Positions 13,107 to 25,831 of a stretch of 64,000 nt of DNA are shown here, one piece after another; position 1 is the stretch's first letter, and each line of letters opens with the position of its first letter. Source of the stretch: Leptasterias polaris. Lineage: Eukaryota; Echinodermata; Asteroidea; Forcipulatida; Asteriidae. The notes beneath the pieces are model-generated. The model saw only the letters and a list, made by a program, of their open reading frames with translations. It had not been told where the DNA came from and did not search any database. The stretch lies in assembly GCA_037783415.1 (NCBI GenBank), contig JAZGTN010000044.1:620001-684000 (forward strand), in the 5' to 3' direction. The position numbers and the translations under genes are program-made.

Positions 13107-14142
13107 CCAGATCCACAGTGGTCAGTATTTGTCTGTTAGCGGCTTCAACTTACAGCCATATGCCTTTGTATGGAGTGTTTCATCTGGAAGCCCAGGCTTT
13201 TCATTTGTACTTGTTGGACTGTGCCACAATGTAATTGAGAGTTGATCAAGTAACCTGTTCAATAGATCACATCTTTCTCTGACTATTTTGTTTATCTTTT
13301 AAACAAATCCAATCCATATATCTAAACAAAGTCTTAGCATGAATGGAGCTGGTCCACTTTGTCACTTGACTACTAGATTACAGAGAGTCAGACAATTCAG
13401 TGATGTTTTGTGGGGCACTGTGATTTCAAAGACAGCTGCTTGGCATAAAATATTGCTCAAGAAAGATGATTGGCATTGCTAAAAGTACCGGGGGAACCAG
13501 TGGTATACACTGAACGCTGTTTAGCATTTTCTGGTTACTGCTTGGAAAATTTACATGCTTAGCAGCTATTTAAAAGTTGCCGATTGATTAAAATAAACAG
13601 AATTACTATGTTTTATATTCAGTGCCCTCTGCCAGTGCATACCCCACTAAGTCACTTAACCCCTTTTTGATGGCATTAAAGATTCTGACACATCACCCTG
13701 TCTGGAGTATTTAGACAAGCATCCCGTTCTCCCCTCCAGATGTTGTTGCACTCTGGTCCTCATTTCCTTCTTAAGAAACTTCCATCACATCCACTCGGCC
13801 TCCCCAATCGCTTTTGTTTTCGTTGTTAACCCCTTGTTGTCAGATGTCTGTCTTAGCAGCAGCACCTTGAGGGGGTGCTTGCGTTACCCCGCATGCCTCT
13901 AGGGAGGTCTTGTTTCTGTCAGTGAGGTAGACTCTCCCCTGGGGTGGGGTTGGATGATGCCCGGGCTGTGGAAGCTACTCCCTAGAGGCTGTTGATTGTA
14001 TCTTAGGCAGCGCTGGATGCAATGGGACCAGTTCTATGATTCACAGAGTCATTTACATTTGCAGTCTTGGCCATGGTTGTCCTCAGCTCGTTAGTCCACT
14101 GCCCTCTGCTCTCATCAGTTTGTGTCTCTTTTGTGTATCTAG

Positions 14143-14178
14143 CTGTCTAGTACATCCTGTGTGATGCAATGTAACCAG
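14143..14178 (+). CDS. mbnl: Possible 36-nt microexon (weak)
   Basis: Twelve open codons, phase 0/0, are bounded by a pyrimidine-rich tract ending gtatctag and a strong donor CAG|gtaaag. The peptide would be LSSTSCVMQCNQ. Two TGCC/TGCT sites lie just upstream. Frame compatibility with the flanking phase-0 exons and the splice signals are the only support; an open 36-mer can arise by chance. Confidence 0.3.
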
Positions 14179-15382
14179 GTAAAGGTGCTAGGGTCAGAAG
14201 GTCATCCGACAACTTTTAAGGGATATCGTTCTCTAGAACGTCAAATTTGGTTCATCAGTGTTCTTTTCTTTAACTGCTATGCACTGGGATGGAGTTGTAA
14301 CTTAGAAAACTCTTCTGGGGCTTCCAGTATATCAATTTCTTTAACAAACTGGTGATTCTGAAATGCTTAAACCAGGCATGCCACTTTTCAGCTGGTCAGC
14401 TGATTTCCTCTTTTTTTCTTTAACAATAGTGCCCTAGAAAACTGACAAACACAGTACAAAGTTCAGTGTGGTCAGCTATGTCCTCTTTTTCCTTGTTTTA
14501 ATTGTGTTTAATTTATTATTATTTTATGTTTCAATTATGAAGTTAGCAGGCTCATTATGTGACAAAGTGACAGTGTAAGACTGTGGTCAATTTGTGATGA
14601 AAACAGTTTGAATCTTTGGCTGTATCTTTTGGCAACATTAAGTTCTCTTCTGAGCTGTCATTCTGAAACTTTGAACCAAAGGCCCTGGCTCGAGCTCATA
14701 GCAATTTGTAACAAATAAACAAATTGAGCTTTGTTTTTTCTTTGATTCATAGCCTTTGTTTTTTTAAATTTTATTTATTTAAGTTTCTTTTTCTACTGAA
14801 GAGTTGCGCTATACTAACCCCAGGGGAAGTAGTCACCATCTTGTCAGTACACGTGACCTTATCAAATGTGTTTTTTTATTGTACTTTTATTTTCGTAGCT
14901 CTGTGCTTATTTACTTTCACTTGATAATGTAGCTAAATTTGAAAACCATTGCAGTTTCTACCGAATTAAGTACCTGTCATTTTTAATGGTGTAATTTGCA
15001 TTAGTGGGTTTTTTTCAAATTCTGTATCAATTACTGTCAATTGGGTTTGGTACTAAATAATAAAGCTTTGAAAGCTTAAAGCAAAATTCTTATTTATAAA
15101 CATATACTTTCGTATGACAGCGACAACAGCGCGTTAGTCTTGACATTTTAAAAAAATATAGCCTAGGGCCTCATTTACTGATCCATTACGTCATCTAAAG
15201 AGAGATTGCGCTCTTAAGATTTATCAATATAATATACGTACATGAATATTCAGTACCTGTAATTAACATAAATATGCATTTTAGCATTTGTAATTTTGAC
15301 TTCATTGCTAACTGAAGGCAGTTAGCACTCTTGTCCTAATGGTTATTCATTTTCAGCTGTCATTTAATCACAGTCATTCCAA

Positions 15383-16120
15383 TAGACTGTGCAAGTCTCG
15401 CGCGTAACGGAACGAGAAAACACGTCAAGCGAAAAACATATTTTTCTCTGAAATCAAATCATTCTTTTTAAATTAGATCTATGAAAACATTTGAACAACA
15501 AAAATACTCATTACAATCTGTATAAAATTAGTTTTAGCTTTCATAATTAACACACACATCATGTGTTAGTTTTTGTCGAAACAAACTAAAAACTCTGGAA
15601 CAAGGATGCTTATTTGATCTAAACTTTTTAGGAAACCCTTTTGTAAATCCACGCCCAAGTACGTGCAACCACTAAAAGCAGGTTTAAATGCAGACGCGCG
15701 ATGATCGCACCTGTGTAGAATTAACGCGTGACGCAGTTTAAAGAGGACGCTGACGCCTCAACAACCGTAGACTGCAATGAAAAGGCTAATTAGCGTCTGA
15801 CAATTACAGTCTGGCGATGATAGACCAAAGCAAATTTGGTGATCGGAGGTGGGCACAAATTCTTAATTTTTTGCAAGTAACCGGAAGCAGAGGTCAAGTT
15901 TAATTCTTGGGTTTTCTTCGTTGCATTGTTGAATTGATTTTACTTTCAGATTATTTAGCACTTAGTAGTACATTCCCAACAACATATTTAATTTTCATGG
16001 TCATAAAGTACGTTAAACTAAAATAATAGACGAAACAAAATCTTGCCAACGTAAAACTCCATATAGTTGGGACCACAATGGTCCCGTAAGTTCTATTACG
16101 CGCGAGACTTGCACAGTCTA
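15383..16120 (+). mobile_element. TA-flanked MITE, copy 1 (about 734 bp)
   Basis: Terminal inverted repeats of about 20-25 bp start GACTGTGCAAGTCTC at 15385 and end with the reverse complement at 16118, each flanked by TA. The TA duplication suggests a Tc1/mariner-type origin. No transposase ORF is present, so it is non-autonomous. A second copy lies at 22660-23364 in the opposite orientation. Subterminal sequence such as GGGACCACAATGGTCCC is shared between them. Confidence 0.85.
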
Positions 16121-16250
16121 TAGCGCGATTAAGTAACCTTTCCACAGCTCCGCCCCTTCCTTATGATATTCAGTTCCACTCTCCTGAAACCCACCAATGA
16201 TTGAGCCTTGTTTTTCCCTCCTTTTGTGTGTTTGTTTGTTGCACCTGTAG

Positions 16251-16355
16251 GCGCCGTCCCCTGGTTTGAGTACATCACCAGCCCACAGTACATCACCCGC
16301 TGTGTCAGAATCTTCCTTCTACAGTACCTACTTGTACCCCATGCCTGTTTCCATG
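16251..16355 (+). CDS. mbnl: MBNL linker exon (35 codons)
   Basis: The acceptor is cacctgtag after a T-rich tract and the donor is ATG|gttagt; phase is 0 at both ends. The peptide is S/P-rich at first (APSPGLSTSPAH) and then hydrophobic/aromatic (SSFYSTYLYPMPVSM). In MBNL the linker between the two finger pairs spaces the RNA-binding modules and carries splicing-activation function. This exon corresponds in position to that linker but I cannot align it residue by residue with vertebrates. Confidence 0.85.
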
Positions 16356-19300
16356 GTTAGTTTTTCCTCATTTTTGATTTTTTTGTTAATTTCTGTTTTT
16401 TAACCCCCAAGGTATAACTTATGGCTGTGAAACTTTTTAATGTGAAATTGATTAACTTTTTACTTTCCAAAAGTTGATTTTTAAAAAGATTTGTTTTTGT
16501 TAATTTGAAACTAAAAGCACTCTGAATGGTAAAAGAGGCTAAAAAATGAAAGATCCGTATTTACACAATAATTATCAAACCTTGGAAAAGGAGTCTTTAG
16601 TACTTTAGTGCATTTTCGTTTTATAATAATTGAACCCCCAAGGGTTAATCTCAGAGTAAGATACTTGTCGTTAAAAAGAAATTAGTCTGACTACCCCTGT
16701 AACAAAAAAACCATCAAGAACACTGATGTCAAAAATACCATCATTATGTATTAGAAAGGAGCTTCAAGAATATTTATGAATATTTAAAGGATAAGGCTCT
16801 TGAGAGAGGGGATTATGAATAATTGTGAGCTGGTCATATTCCAAGAAGAAAGAGACTTATGAGTATGAATAATAAGTATCGGCACATAGTGAAACATAAG
16901 GGTACAGTTATTGGTTGTTTTTAAGGCTACAAGGCTTCTGTTGCTGAGACAGTTGAGATGTTCTGAGACACCGCCATCAAACGTAGCTTTTTAGCTGCCT
17001 TGATCCCAAGGGCTTTGAGGACGGCAATAATTTGAGAACAATTTGTCTTGAAGTTTGGAGCAATTAAATAACAAAGCTTTGATAATATTGTCAATCAGAG
17101 GTTGGATTTTCAAGTTTTATCAGCAGCTAAAGATCATTATTTGAATCCGTCTCAAGGATGTTCGTCTGGTTTGGTTTGATTAAATAATAGAGTAATTGTG
17201 CCTAGTTTGAAATGGTTTGTTTTTGAAACCCTTTGATTTGTTTGAAATTGAAAGGATGCTTATGCTAGTTTGGGATTGGATACTGCGTGGTCTGAAAAGT
17301 TTGGGGGAAACATCAAAAAGGGGGAAATGTTCTTTGAGGTATTTTTTGTGTACACTGAGGAATGGGCTCCGATAAGCAGTATGATTTCATGAAGGGATTG
17401 TGCAGTGAAGGAACCTCAGCCCCTTTTCTTTTCCACTCACGTAAACAGTGCCTTCATATCATCTACTTGATGCTTAGAACTCAGAGATGCTCCCAGTCTA
17501 TCCAACAATGAAAACACTCGATCTCAGCATGGACAATATACAGGGTCAGTTTTACACCCCTTGGTCCACTATCTACATCTCAAAGGATTGAAGAGTAAAG
17601 CATGAACTTCTAACATCCAAGCAATGATGTCTCATCTCTGTGGTAAATGAAGCAATGTTGACACCACAAAGTGATCTCTTGGGGTCAGTCTACTTTGATT
17701 AAGAGTCTGTGGTAACCACCTCTCTGGAAGGAGAGTTGGCGATCTGTCCGCCCACAGGGTGTGGCAGACGATACTCATAGATTCAAATGGAAGACATGTT
17801 CTCTCTCTATCTCTCTCTGTCTGAAACAGTCACTGACAAGGACTCTTGTATGATGGGATACCCATGGTCTTTTCCCTTTATTTGGCAAGAAGCTACGTGT
17901 TGCCAACCCCCCTCTTTGACTGCTCCCGGTAAAAATGCCTATGAGAAAGTTTGCCTCCAGTTTATCTAGGGAGAATTGACGACCAAGGAAGCCAAGTAGA
18001 AATGAAGCTTTTGACTTGAGGTTTATATTAAGCAGGTTGCTACAGGGTCATCCCCAGGACTCAAGAGCAGATGGAAAGGGGACCTTTTGGGCAATTCCCC
18101 TGTCTACCTTATTCCTGAAGCCATCCTATGTAAGACGGAGCCCATGTCTGGGAATTCAGCAAGACATGTTTCCATCAATGATTCCCTGAGAGTGATTCCC
18201 TGAGAGTGTTTCCCCGAGGGAGTCCTCTTGGGTACTGGTTTGAGGGGCACAGGTTTGAGGTGCAGTGGTTTTCTGACTTGTACTAGTCTCATCTCTGCTG
18301 AGCAGCACGTTGAGGATTCTGAAGCTATACAAATACTGCAAGCATCGTAATAAATGGCATATATGAGGAACTGTTAATCTGGCGTCAAAGCACCTTTCCT
18401 TACATTGTTGAGTGCCCCCTGGTCATCGTACCAAGGGTATCTCTGAAATTATTTGCAAAACACTTAATTTGACAAAACATTTCTATCAGAATCGAGAGAA
18501 AGTGCTCTCCATTCTGATGACATGGAAATTTCAAATTGACCTTTTCATGGCTGGTATGCATTATCCAGGAAGATTTGGGTTTTACCTGGACAGGTGTCAT
18601 TTAAGCTCTTGCAGTCCAGCCCATGAAGCTCATCAATCATTAAAATAATGACAGTTGCAGAGTCTAGACAGATTGCATGAAATCAGAGATGAAATGCTGA
18701 AGATTAATAACAAGGAAAAGAAACCTGTGCTGGGTTTTAGCTGTATTTTCATCCTACTGAAGTGTATTGTTTCTTTTAATACAACCCGTCAGCCAATTAC
18801 AACATGAGACACTTTCTCGTTCTTCATCCAAATTGACATTCTGTGATAAATGTTGCCGACAAATATATAAAAAAATCAGTAGGTATTCCTATGTGTCATA
18901 TGAATGGACATTCTTTACAATGTTTTGGGTACGCTATAGAGCGCCCTCCTAAGCTTATTGATTGCATTTTGTGATATTGCTTTCATTGTGCACAAATTAC
19001 AAGATATATAAATGTGTAGATATGCTGCTTGCCTTGCATTGTTTTACTTCATATGGACATCAGCATGTGTATTCCGTAAGTGTACAGATTAGCTTAATTG
19101 TCATGTTTTTGTATGTACGAATGTTAAACCGCGTTTATAAATAAAAGTGTCTAGTTTTATTTTTTGCCTTCAGTCCTGTATTCAGTCTGAACAAGATCAC
19201 ATGCAGTGATATCAAAACCAATTTATCTTTGATCAAAATCTTACAAACCTAATCTCAATCATTGCACCAAGATGCATCAGAAGTATGGAGTTCAGGAAAA

Positions 19301-19949
19301 GCTGATGCATGAGAGTGTAGGAATGGTGTTGCATTCTGCAAGATGACTGTGAAATGCTCTGAAGAAGTTTAGTTTGATAAGAATACATAGATTCTGTGCA
19401 ACAAGATTCAAGAGAAGTAAACACTGGGTGAATCTTAATCGATGCATTATGATCAAGTTGGACTGTGTCAACACCCTGAGACAATTACTTATGTTATGCA
19501 CATTTAACATGTAACCACTATTGGTCCTAAGCACCTGGGCCCAATGTTATAGTGCTACTTAAGCAGAAATTTATGTTTACCACATTTCTGCTGCTACTTA
19601 AGCAAAAATTATAGTTTACCACATTTCTGCTGAGTGCAATTTAACAAGAAAACAAGTCATAAATTGCGTATGTGAAATGGTATTTTGGCTGGTAACTTTA
19701 TTCTGGTAAGCAACATGTTGTTGTGCTTAGCTACTTTTTGTGCTTAAGCAGCTCTATGAAATTGGGCCTTGGTGTGTTGACATTTTATCTGGCCAATCCT
19801 TCATTTAATTATTGCGTGTTAAATGAAAATGGTTGAATAGCTTTGTTTGTTTAAACATACTATTCATATTTAAGAAGAAAATAACAAATTTTCAGTGATA
19901 AAGTTTTTCATATTTCTCTCTTGCTTTCTCTCTTTCTCTCCCAATAAAG
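16356..19949 (+). other. mbnl: Intron
   Basis: Mostly AT-rich. The segment 17,400-18,350 is less AT-rich and has a small direct repeat (GATTCCCTGAGAGT twice near 18,180). A MITE lies at 19537-19768. I see no convincing exon, although an ORF at 17787-17969 falls in the GC-richer part. Confidence 0.5.
19537..19768. mobile_element. Small MITE with GGGCCCAAT ends, copy 1
   Basis: The ends are imperfect inverted repeats: GGCCCAATGTTATAG at the left, and at the right the complement of GGCCCAATTTCATAG, each followed by a CTTAAGCA block. An internal segment of about 50 bp (CTACTTAAGCA to CACATTTCTGCTG) is tandemly duplicated. A relative with the same ends is at 55375-55550. Target-site duplication is unclear. 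Confidence 0.7.
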
Positions 19950-20123
19950 CCACCGGCAAACCAAGTGCCAAATCAACTCAACATGTACTCTCAGTACCTG
20001 ACGCCAACGACTGCAGTAGCCCCTAACCAACTGCAAGATTTCCCCACACCCGGACAGTTTATGACAGCAAACGGGGCAGTTATACCTTTTGTACAGCCTC
20101 GCCCAAAGAATGACAAACTTGAA
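19950..20123 (+). CDS. mbnl: MBNL linker exon (58 codons)
   Basis: The acceptor is ccaataaag after a strong CT-rich tract; the donor is GAA|gtgagt; phase 0/0. The exon encodes a Q/P/N-rich linker with NMYSQYLTPTTAV and ends in PRPKNDKLE. That end leads straight into VCREFQRGN of the next exon, equivalent to the RTDRLEVCREYQRGN junction of vertebrate MBNL. No folded domain is visible. It places the second finger pair in frame. Confidence 0.93.
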
Positions 20124-20665
20124 GTGAGTTTTTAGAGAATGTTACGGATTTTGTGTATTACACTTTCGGTTTGTTTGGGTTTCTTTTTTTCTTTGATTGG
20201 CCAAACCCTAGTTTAGACCCTGACCTTAGCTGTGGAAAATGACTGCAAAGGTGTTCCTGGAGAAAATTTGAGAACATTTTTAGAAAATGGGAAACTTCAT
20301 AAACAACTTTTAGGATAGCTCTTGTCATTGGTTGATTTTACTATTTGAGAAAACTTTCAAACTCTATACAATTTGGGAAAGCAGCATGAAAGCCTAAAGA
20401 AAGCTTTTTTATAACCTTTAAAACTTTGTGAAAAGACCAAAAGCGAATGAAAGTTTGCACTTTTACTGAAATAATACCTGCTGCAATCATCCTATGTTCC
20501 TCAATGCTCTGCTATAACTTTTCCTATAAGCTAATTTGTGATTGCGCCATCAAGATAACTTGAGCATTATTTAATTTAAGGGTTAATTGTTTCATTGCCT
20601 GCTTCCTCCTCTTTGCAATGTCTTTCATCAAACCTCACCCCTACCCCCTCCCACCTTTCCCTCAG
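20124..20665 (+). other. mbnl: Short intron (542 bp)
   Basis: Donor gtgagt, with a pyrimidine-rich end and cctcag acceptor. Nothing else is visible. Confidence 0.85.
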
Positions 20666-20896
20666 GTCTGTCGAGAGTTCCAGAGGGGTAATTGTTCCCG
20701 GGCGGAGTGCAAGTTTGCCCACCCAGCAGATGGTGCTGCCATCGATCAGCTTGACAACACTGTTACCGTCTGCATGGATTATATCAAGGGGCGGTGCAGT
20801 CGAGACAAATGCAAATATTTCCACCCGCCTGCTCACCTACAGACCAAAATTAAGGCTGCCCAACACCAAGCCAACCAAGCTAGCGTAGCCGCAGTG
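20666..20896 (+). CDS. mbnl: MBNL exon: CCCH zinc fingers 3 and 4
   Basis: A 77-codon exon, phase 0/0, with acceptor ccctcag and donor GTG|gtgagt. Finger 3 is [18 protein letters not shown] and finger 4 is [34 protein letters not shown] and HPPAHLQ match vertebrate MBNL almost exactly. The pair binds two YGC steps in antiparallel RNA. It ends in [17 protein letters not shown], the start of the alanine-rich segment. One oddity is that finger 3 is C-X7-C-X4-C-X3-H, whereas vertebrate finger 3 has X6 in the middle loop, so this loop is two residues shorter. The exon's presence shows a vertebrate-like two-pair muscleblind rather than the single-pair fly or worm form. Confidence 0.97.
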
Positions 20897-22428
20897 GTGA
20901 GTCTCAAACCCCCCATGTCTTGCTTTTTACAAACCCCTTCCCAATTTTTATTTAGTCGTTTTACGTGTCTAACCCTTCCTCTGTTGTAGAGTTTAGATAA
21001 ATGTGAGTCTTTTGTTCGGGGCTGTTGACAGTGTTTAAACCTCTCCAATCCCTATTTCGTTTTTGTAGCTTGTGATTGTGAAAGCAAATGTAGCTTAAAG
21101 ATGTTAATGACCAACCTCCTTACCATTAAATTCTTCCTAAACACTCCCTCCCCCATTCCCTCCCTGTCTCTTCCACCACCCTTAAGAATCTTGTCCGAGA
21201 GTCCATGTCAAAGTTTTGAGAAACATTTTAACTAGAAGAAGCTGGTCTTCCTTTTTCACTAAATTCACTTGGAACTTTGAAACTTGTCATTGCCCCATCT
21301 CTTCCAATGTGTGTATCTCCCACACCCCCTGCATCCTGCCCTTCCCCCTCGCTTTATTACTCTGTCTTTCAACCATTCCAGGACAATACAATTGCAATGT
21401 ATTTGCCTTCAATTATTTAACCTTTGAGGGTATTCCGTAAGCATTTCTTAGTTTCATTTACACTTGAAAGGGTGGAGCTAAACGACTTGCATTGAATGAA
21501 GTTGTACTCAATTTTCCCCACAAATATTGTGCACTTAAACAAAAACAAGAGTTGAAGCTCAATCCATAAGAAGAAATCTCAGACACAGTGTCTTTATGGA
21601 TTCCTTCTTCCTTCAATTTTTGGTTCCTTCAGCTTCGATATATCGAGTACTTCTCTCCAATCTATTAACTTTGTCAACTCTTTCATAATAAACTGAATAA
21701 CTTTTCAATTAAGATTTGCACCCTACCCCCCCCCCCCCCCAATTCCCCTCCTGGTCCCATTCAGCCACTCCCTTTATTTCTTTCCTTAGTCTCACATAAA
21801 TGTAACCTCTCCATCTCACCACTCTAGACATAGTATCATTTTGCACCACTATTGCCCTCCCCTCCTTGGCATAATGGAAGAGTCCTAGAACCATTTCTAG
21901 CCAACCAGTGCATGGGAAACACCAGGCAGAGTTGACAGTAATTTGCTTTTAAGTGGTGTCATAATTGGGCAGGATTGATGGGAAACGTGGTAATGCATAA
22001 TCGGCTCACAGCTTGGAAGTTGGGAATATGTGTTTGGTATTAACCAATTGCAAGAAAAGTCCTCCATTGTATTTTTAAAATAGAGAACCTATTCTCATGT
22101 GTGTAAGTACTTTGTCCAGTCAAGTACACATGTGTCTTAGCAGTTGTCCATCATTTTTAACAATATTTTTGTGTGTGAAAGCTCCACACGTTCTGTAAGT
22201 GAATTTTGAGATTGATATGTGATTGGCCCCAGAAACAAGTTTTTTTTTACAATCTTGTTGTGCAGTCAAAAACCATTTAGGATGATTGTATTATTGCAAG
22301 ATTATTTTCATATTGTTTATGTATGTTGTTATTGTTAACACACTATTTTGCTGTTCACAGAGATTGGATGCAGCATAGGGCAGGCACTGAGTTATTTGAC
22401 TTATATAATTGCGAGTTTAAATAAACAA

Positions 22429-22457
22429 ACAAACAAACGAAACAAAACAAAACAAAA
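22429..22457. repeat. AAAC / AAAAC simple repeat
   Basis: A run of AAAC and AAAAC units. It may be the tail of an old, unrecognised retroposon on its 5' side. Confidence 0.8.
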
Positions 22458-22659
22458 TTGGGAATGAAACAAAACAAATATACAAATGGCTACTTGGTGC
22501 GCTGATTACACCAGTAAATTAGTTAAATGTAATCAGTAATGTATTTTTATTTTACTATTGTCACGTTTTTTATGTCATTCACGTGAGTTTTAGGTTCCAT
22601 TATGGAAGGTGCAATAGGGAGATATTGGCCACATATTAAGGTGCTAAGTGTCTTTGAAA

Positions 22660-23364
22660 TAGACTGTGCAAGTCTCACGCGCATTCGAACTTCCGGGACC
22701 ATAGTGGTCCCAACCATATGGAGTTTTACGTGGGCGAGATTTTGTTTCGTCAATTATTTTAGTTTAACGTAGTTTATGACCTAGAAAATTATACATGTTG
22801 TTGGAATGTAATACTAAGTGATAACAAAATATGAAAGTAAAACCAATTAACAATATAACGAAGAAAACCCGAGAATTAAACTTGACCTCAGCTTCCGGTT
22901 ATTGCAAAAAATTAAGAATTTTGTGCTCACCTCTGATCATAAAACTTATGTAAAAGCTTGTTTTGGATGCGCGATTATAATCGCCAGATGCTGTAATTGC
23001 AAAGCGAACCCTTTTCATTGCAGTCTATGGTGTTGAGGCGTCAGCATTCCTCTTTAAACTGCGATACAGGTCAATTTAAAACCTGTTTGACCTTCACGAA
23101 TCTGCGTAAGGGGTTTCTAAAAAGTTAACATCAAAAAAGCATCCTTGTCCCAGAGTTTTAATTTGTTTTTAATAATAATTAACACACTTTGGCGTATTTT
23201 TTTTTTAAGCTAAAACTAATTTCATAAAATTGTAATGATTTATTTTTGTTGTTCAGATTTTGTCATGAGATATAATTTAAAACAAAGATTTGATTTCAGA
23301 AATAAAAATGTTCTTCGTTTGACGTGTTTTCTCGTTCGGATACGCGCGAGACTTGCACAGTCTA
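22660..23364 (-). mobile_element. TA-flanked MITE, copy 2 (about 701 bp), inverted relative to copy 1
   Basis: It has the same terminal inverted repeats as copy 1 (GACTGTGCAAGTCTC at 22662; complement ending at 23362) and the same flanking TA. Internal blocks (GGGACCATAGTGGTCCC, CATATGGAGTTTTACGTG, AATTAAGAATTTTGTG) match copy 1 in reverse orientation. There is no transposase. The divergence between copies indicates separate, old insertions of one family. Confidence 0.85.
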
Positions 23365-25831
23365 TTACTAAAATTGGTATTTTGTGTAAATCACCAGGGA
23401 TAACCCAAGTGAGGAATGTTGATGATATTCTTTATTCATTTACTTATTTATTTGTCTGTTATTATTTGTTTTAGACTCTATATACTTTCCAAATAAGAAA
23501 TATATACAGGTTAGTTTAGGTGAAAGTATAATACAATATTGTTAATCAGTCACAGCATAGCATCACAAACTGGACAGGGATTTCAGAAACGCTAGATTTC
23601 AATTTTTAAAATACAATCAAATTTATTCTATAAAAATTGTGTTCGTTTTAGCTTCTTCAATGAAAATGTTGCACTTTCCGTGTAGTTAAATTACTTTATA
23701 ATATTTCATGAAATCATAAACCTATCTGTAGTTAAATTCTTATTTAAATTAGTTGGTGGTTATTTAGTTACTCAAAGAATTGGAAGTTGTGTAACCAACT
23801 TGTTTTTTCAGCGCGCTGTGAACTCTTTGCACATTGCACGGCATCTGACTGTGGTCCTTACAAGATTTGTTCAAACTACTTGGGCAAAAGGAAAACATGC
23901 TTTGAATCCTTGTCATGGCTTTGGAAAATGAAAATTTAATTTATTCTTATCATTTGGTTTACTTTGTATATTTGTACATGTATATTCATGTTTTTTCTTT
24001 ACTGCACAATACCTATTTTTTTTAAATAGCACTATATGCTTTAGTTTATATACAACCTTACACACACACAATGCAATCAACTTAAAGAATAGTCTTATTA
24101 TAATGGGTGAAATATAAATAGGGGCTACACAAAACTCTCATTTTCAGAAACAGTTTATTTTACATATTAGTACATAGTTTACCTTAACCTTAAGAACATC
24201 AAAAGGAAAGATTTTTTAATTTTAATTTCAATAACTATTATAGGATTAGTGTAGGTACTGGAAGTATAGCCCCAATAAACGGAGTCAGACACTTCGTAGG
24301 CCTGGGAATCAAAGAGTGAACATGCAATAGTATCCGCTTCAACATAGCTTACTCCGCCTGAACAAGTACACCATGTAAAAACATCCATGTTAATTGTCTT
24401 GTCAAAAAGACATAGAAAGCTTACAGCACTTCAAAAAGCTTTGCAAAACACCTTTTTGAAATGTTGTTTTGGGGCGCTCCATTTTAGTTGACTATAGTAG
24501 ACACCTAGCTTGCTCTGTATCCAATCTTTTCAATATTTTCCCTAAACCCTCTACATCATTTAAAAAAGAAGAAGAAGAAGAAGAAGAAAAAAGAGAACTA
24601 AACAAAAACCAGTATTGTCAATTATTTTTTGTTGACATCGTTGACTCCATAACATCACTGTATGTTCTTACACATTGATCATTCGTAGTCTAATTTGCAT
24701 GATGTTTGATTATTTGATCTCTTGGTAGTTGTTTTACCATTCTGTAAACTCTCTTCCGTCCAAATTGTCAATCTGTCAGTCATAATAAGAAACACCAGTG
24801 TAACCTCTCAACTTCAGTGATTTATTTCTCATAATTTGATCATTTGATTATTCCCGGACAGGTTTTAAACAAACAACAAATATTAAATATATATGTAAAT
24901 ATCTTTATATATTCCCCTTCTTTTTACTCGGGACAAATTGGGGCTTGATAATGTATTGCATGTTCACTGGATTGATGAAACCAATTGTGATGATTTACTA
25001 TCATGTGTATGACAATACAACTCATATCTTCTAATAACACATTAAAATACGTGTTTGTTTTTCGGCCAAGTTTGATATAAACCACTTTTATCCCAAAGAA
25101 GAAAAAAGAAACATACTAAAAATCACTCTAAATAGTACTGGGTGAATGTCGGTTGCACCAAAAAAGCCAGTCTATTGTATTTGTTGTGTTCCTCTACTGC
25201 AGGACGGGGGTGTACTGATTCTTGTTTTCTGCCTAGCATTGAAATGACGTATCATAGTTAACTGAAGTTCTTGTCTTGATTGTAGAATGACCTTTTAATT
25301 GTGTATGAACCAGCAAATATAAAATTAAAAAAATCAACAAAAGCACAATTCAGGGGACTCTTGAATGCTGTTTCTGTTTTCTTTGAGCAGAATTCACTTT
25401 TATCACTGCAACAACACTTTCAGAAAGAGAAAGTTGTTGAATCGCAACTTGGTTAGTATAGTTGAAATTACCAAACTATTTGATGAGACCATTAAGTTCT
25501 TGTTGAAGTGTTCATAGCTGTCATGTTTCAACTAAAACTGGATTAAGGATTAGATTGATTAATCCGGTTTAGAAACTCCACAAAGTCCCATTCAAAAAGA
25601 AAGAAAAAATTAATACAAAACTAAAACACTGAGCTGGTTTGACAGTTTCCTAAATTGTCTTGAAAGACTTAACCTAGAATTCTAATTTTACTAAACCAAT
25701 GAAACACTTTGAAACTTTCCAAAGCTAAACTGGTTTAAGAATGGTAAGAATACAAGTGCAACCAGGGTTGAAGAGTCCTCTGTGTGTGTTTTTTCTATCT
25801 CTCTTCTCTTGATTCATTATTTATGCATGAG

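Larger units (their letters stand above)
6724..14142 (+). other. mbnl: Long intron with SINEs and a palindrome
   Basis: Intron rich in interspersed repeats, listed separately: SINE-like elements near 7921, 11048 and 12861, the palindrome at 9590-9713, and simple repeats near 12592 and 12700. The stretch 11,340-12,430 is less AT-rich and contains a TATA-like catataaac near 11,393 and an E-box ATCACGTGGT near 11,895. It could be an internal promoter or first exon, but I see no convincing coding sequence in it. Confidence 0.5.
20897..25831 (+). other. mbnl: Intron upstream of the NLS exon
   Basis: AT-rich, containing the second large MITE (22660-23364), a poly-C run near 21727 and an AAAC repeat at 22429-22457. 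A minus-strand ORF near 24179-24388 has a protein-like composition but matches nothing I recognise. No exon is called. Confidence 0.55.

Noticed and set aside
24179..24388. Minus-strand ORF with protein-like composition (TIACSLFDSQAYEVSDSVYWG)
   Set aside because: No recognised family, no splice or promoter context, and antisense within an intron. Could be a transposon fragment; too weak to list.
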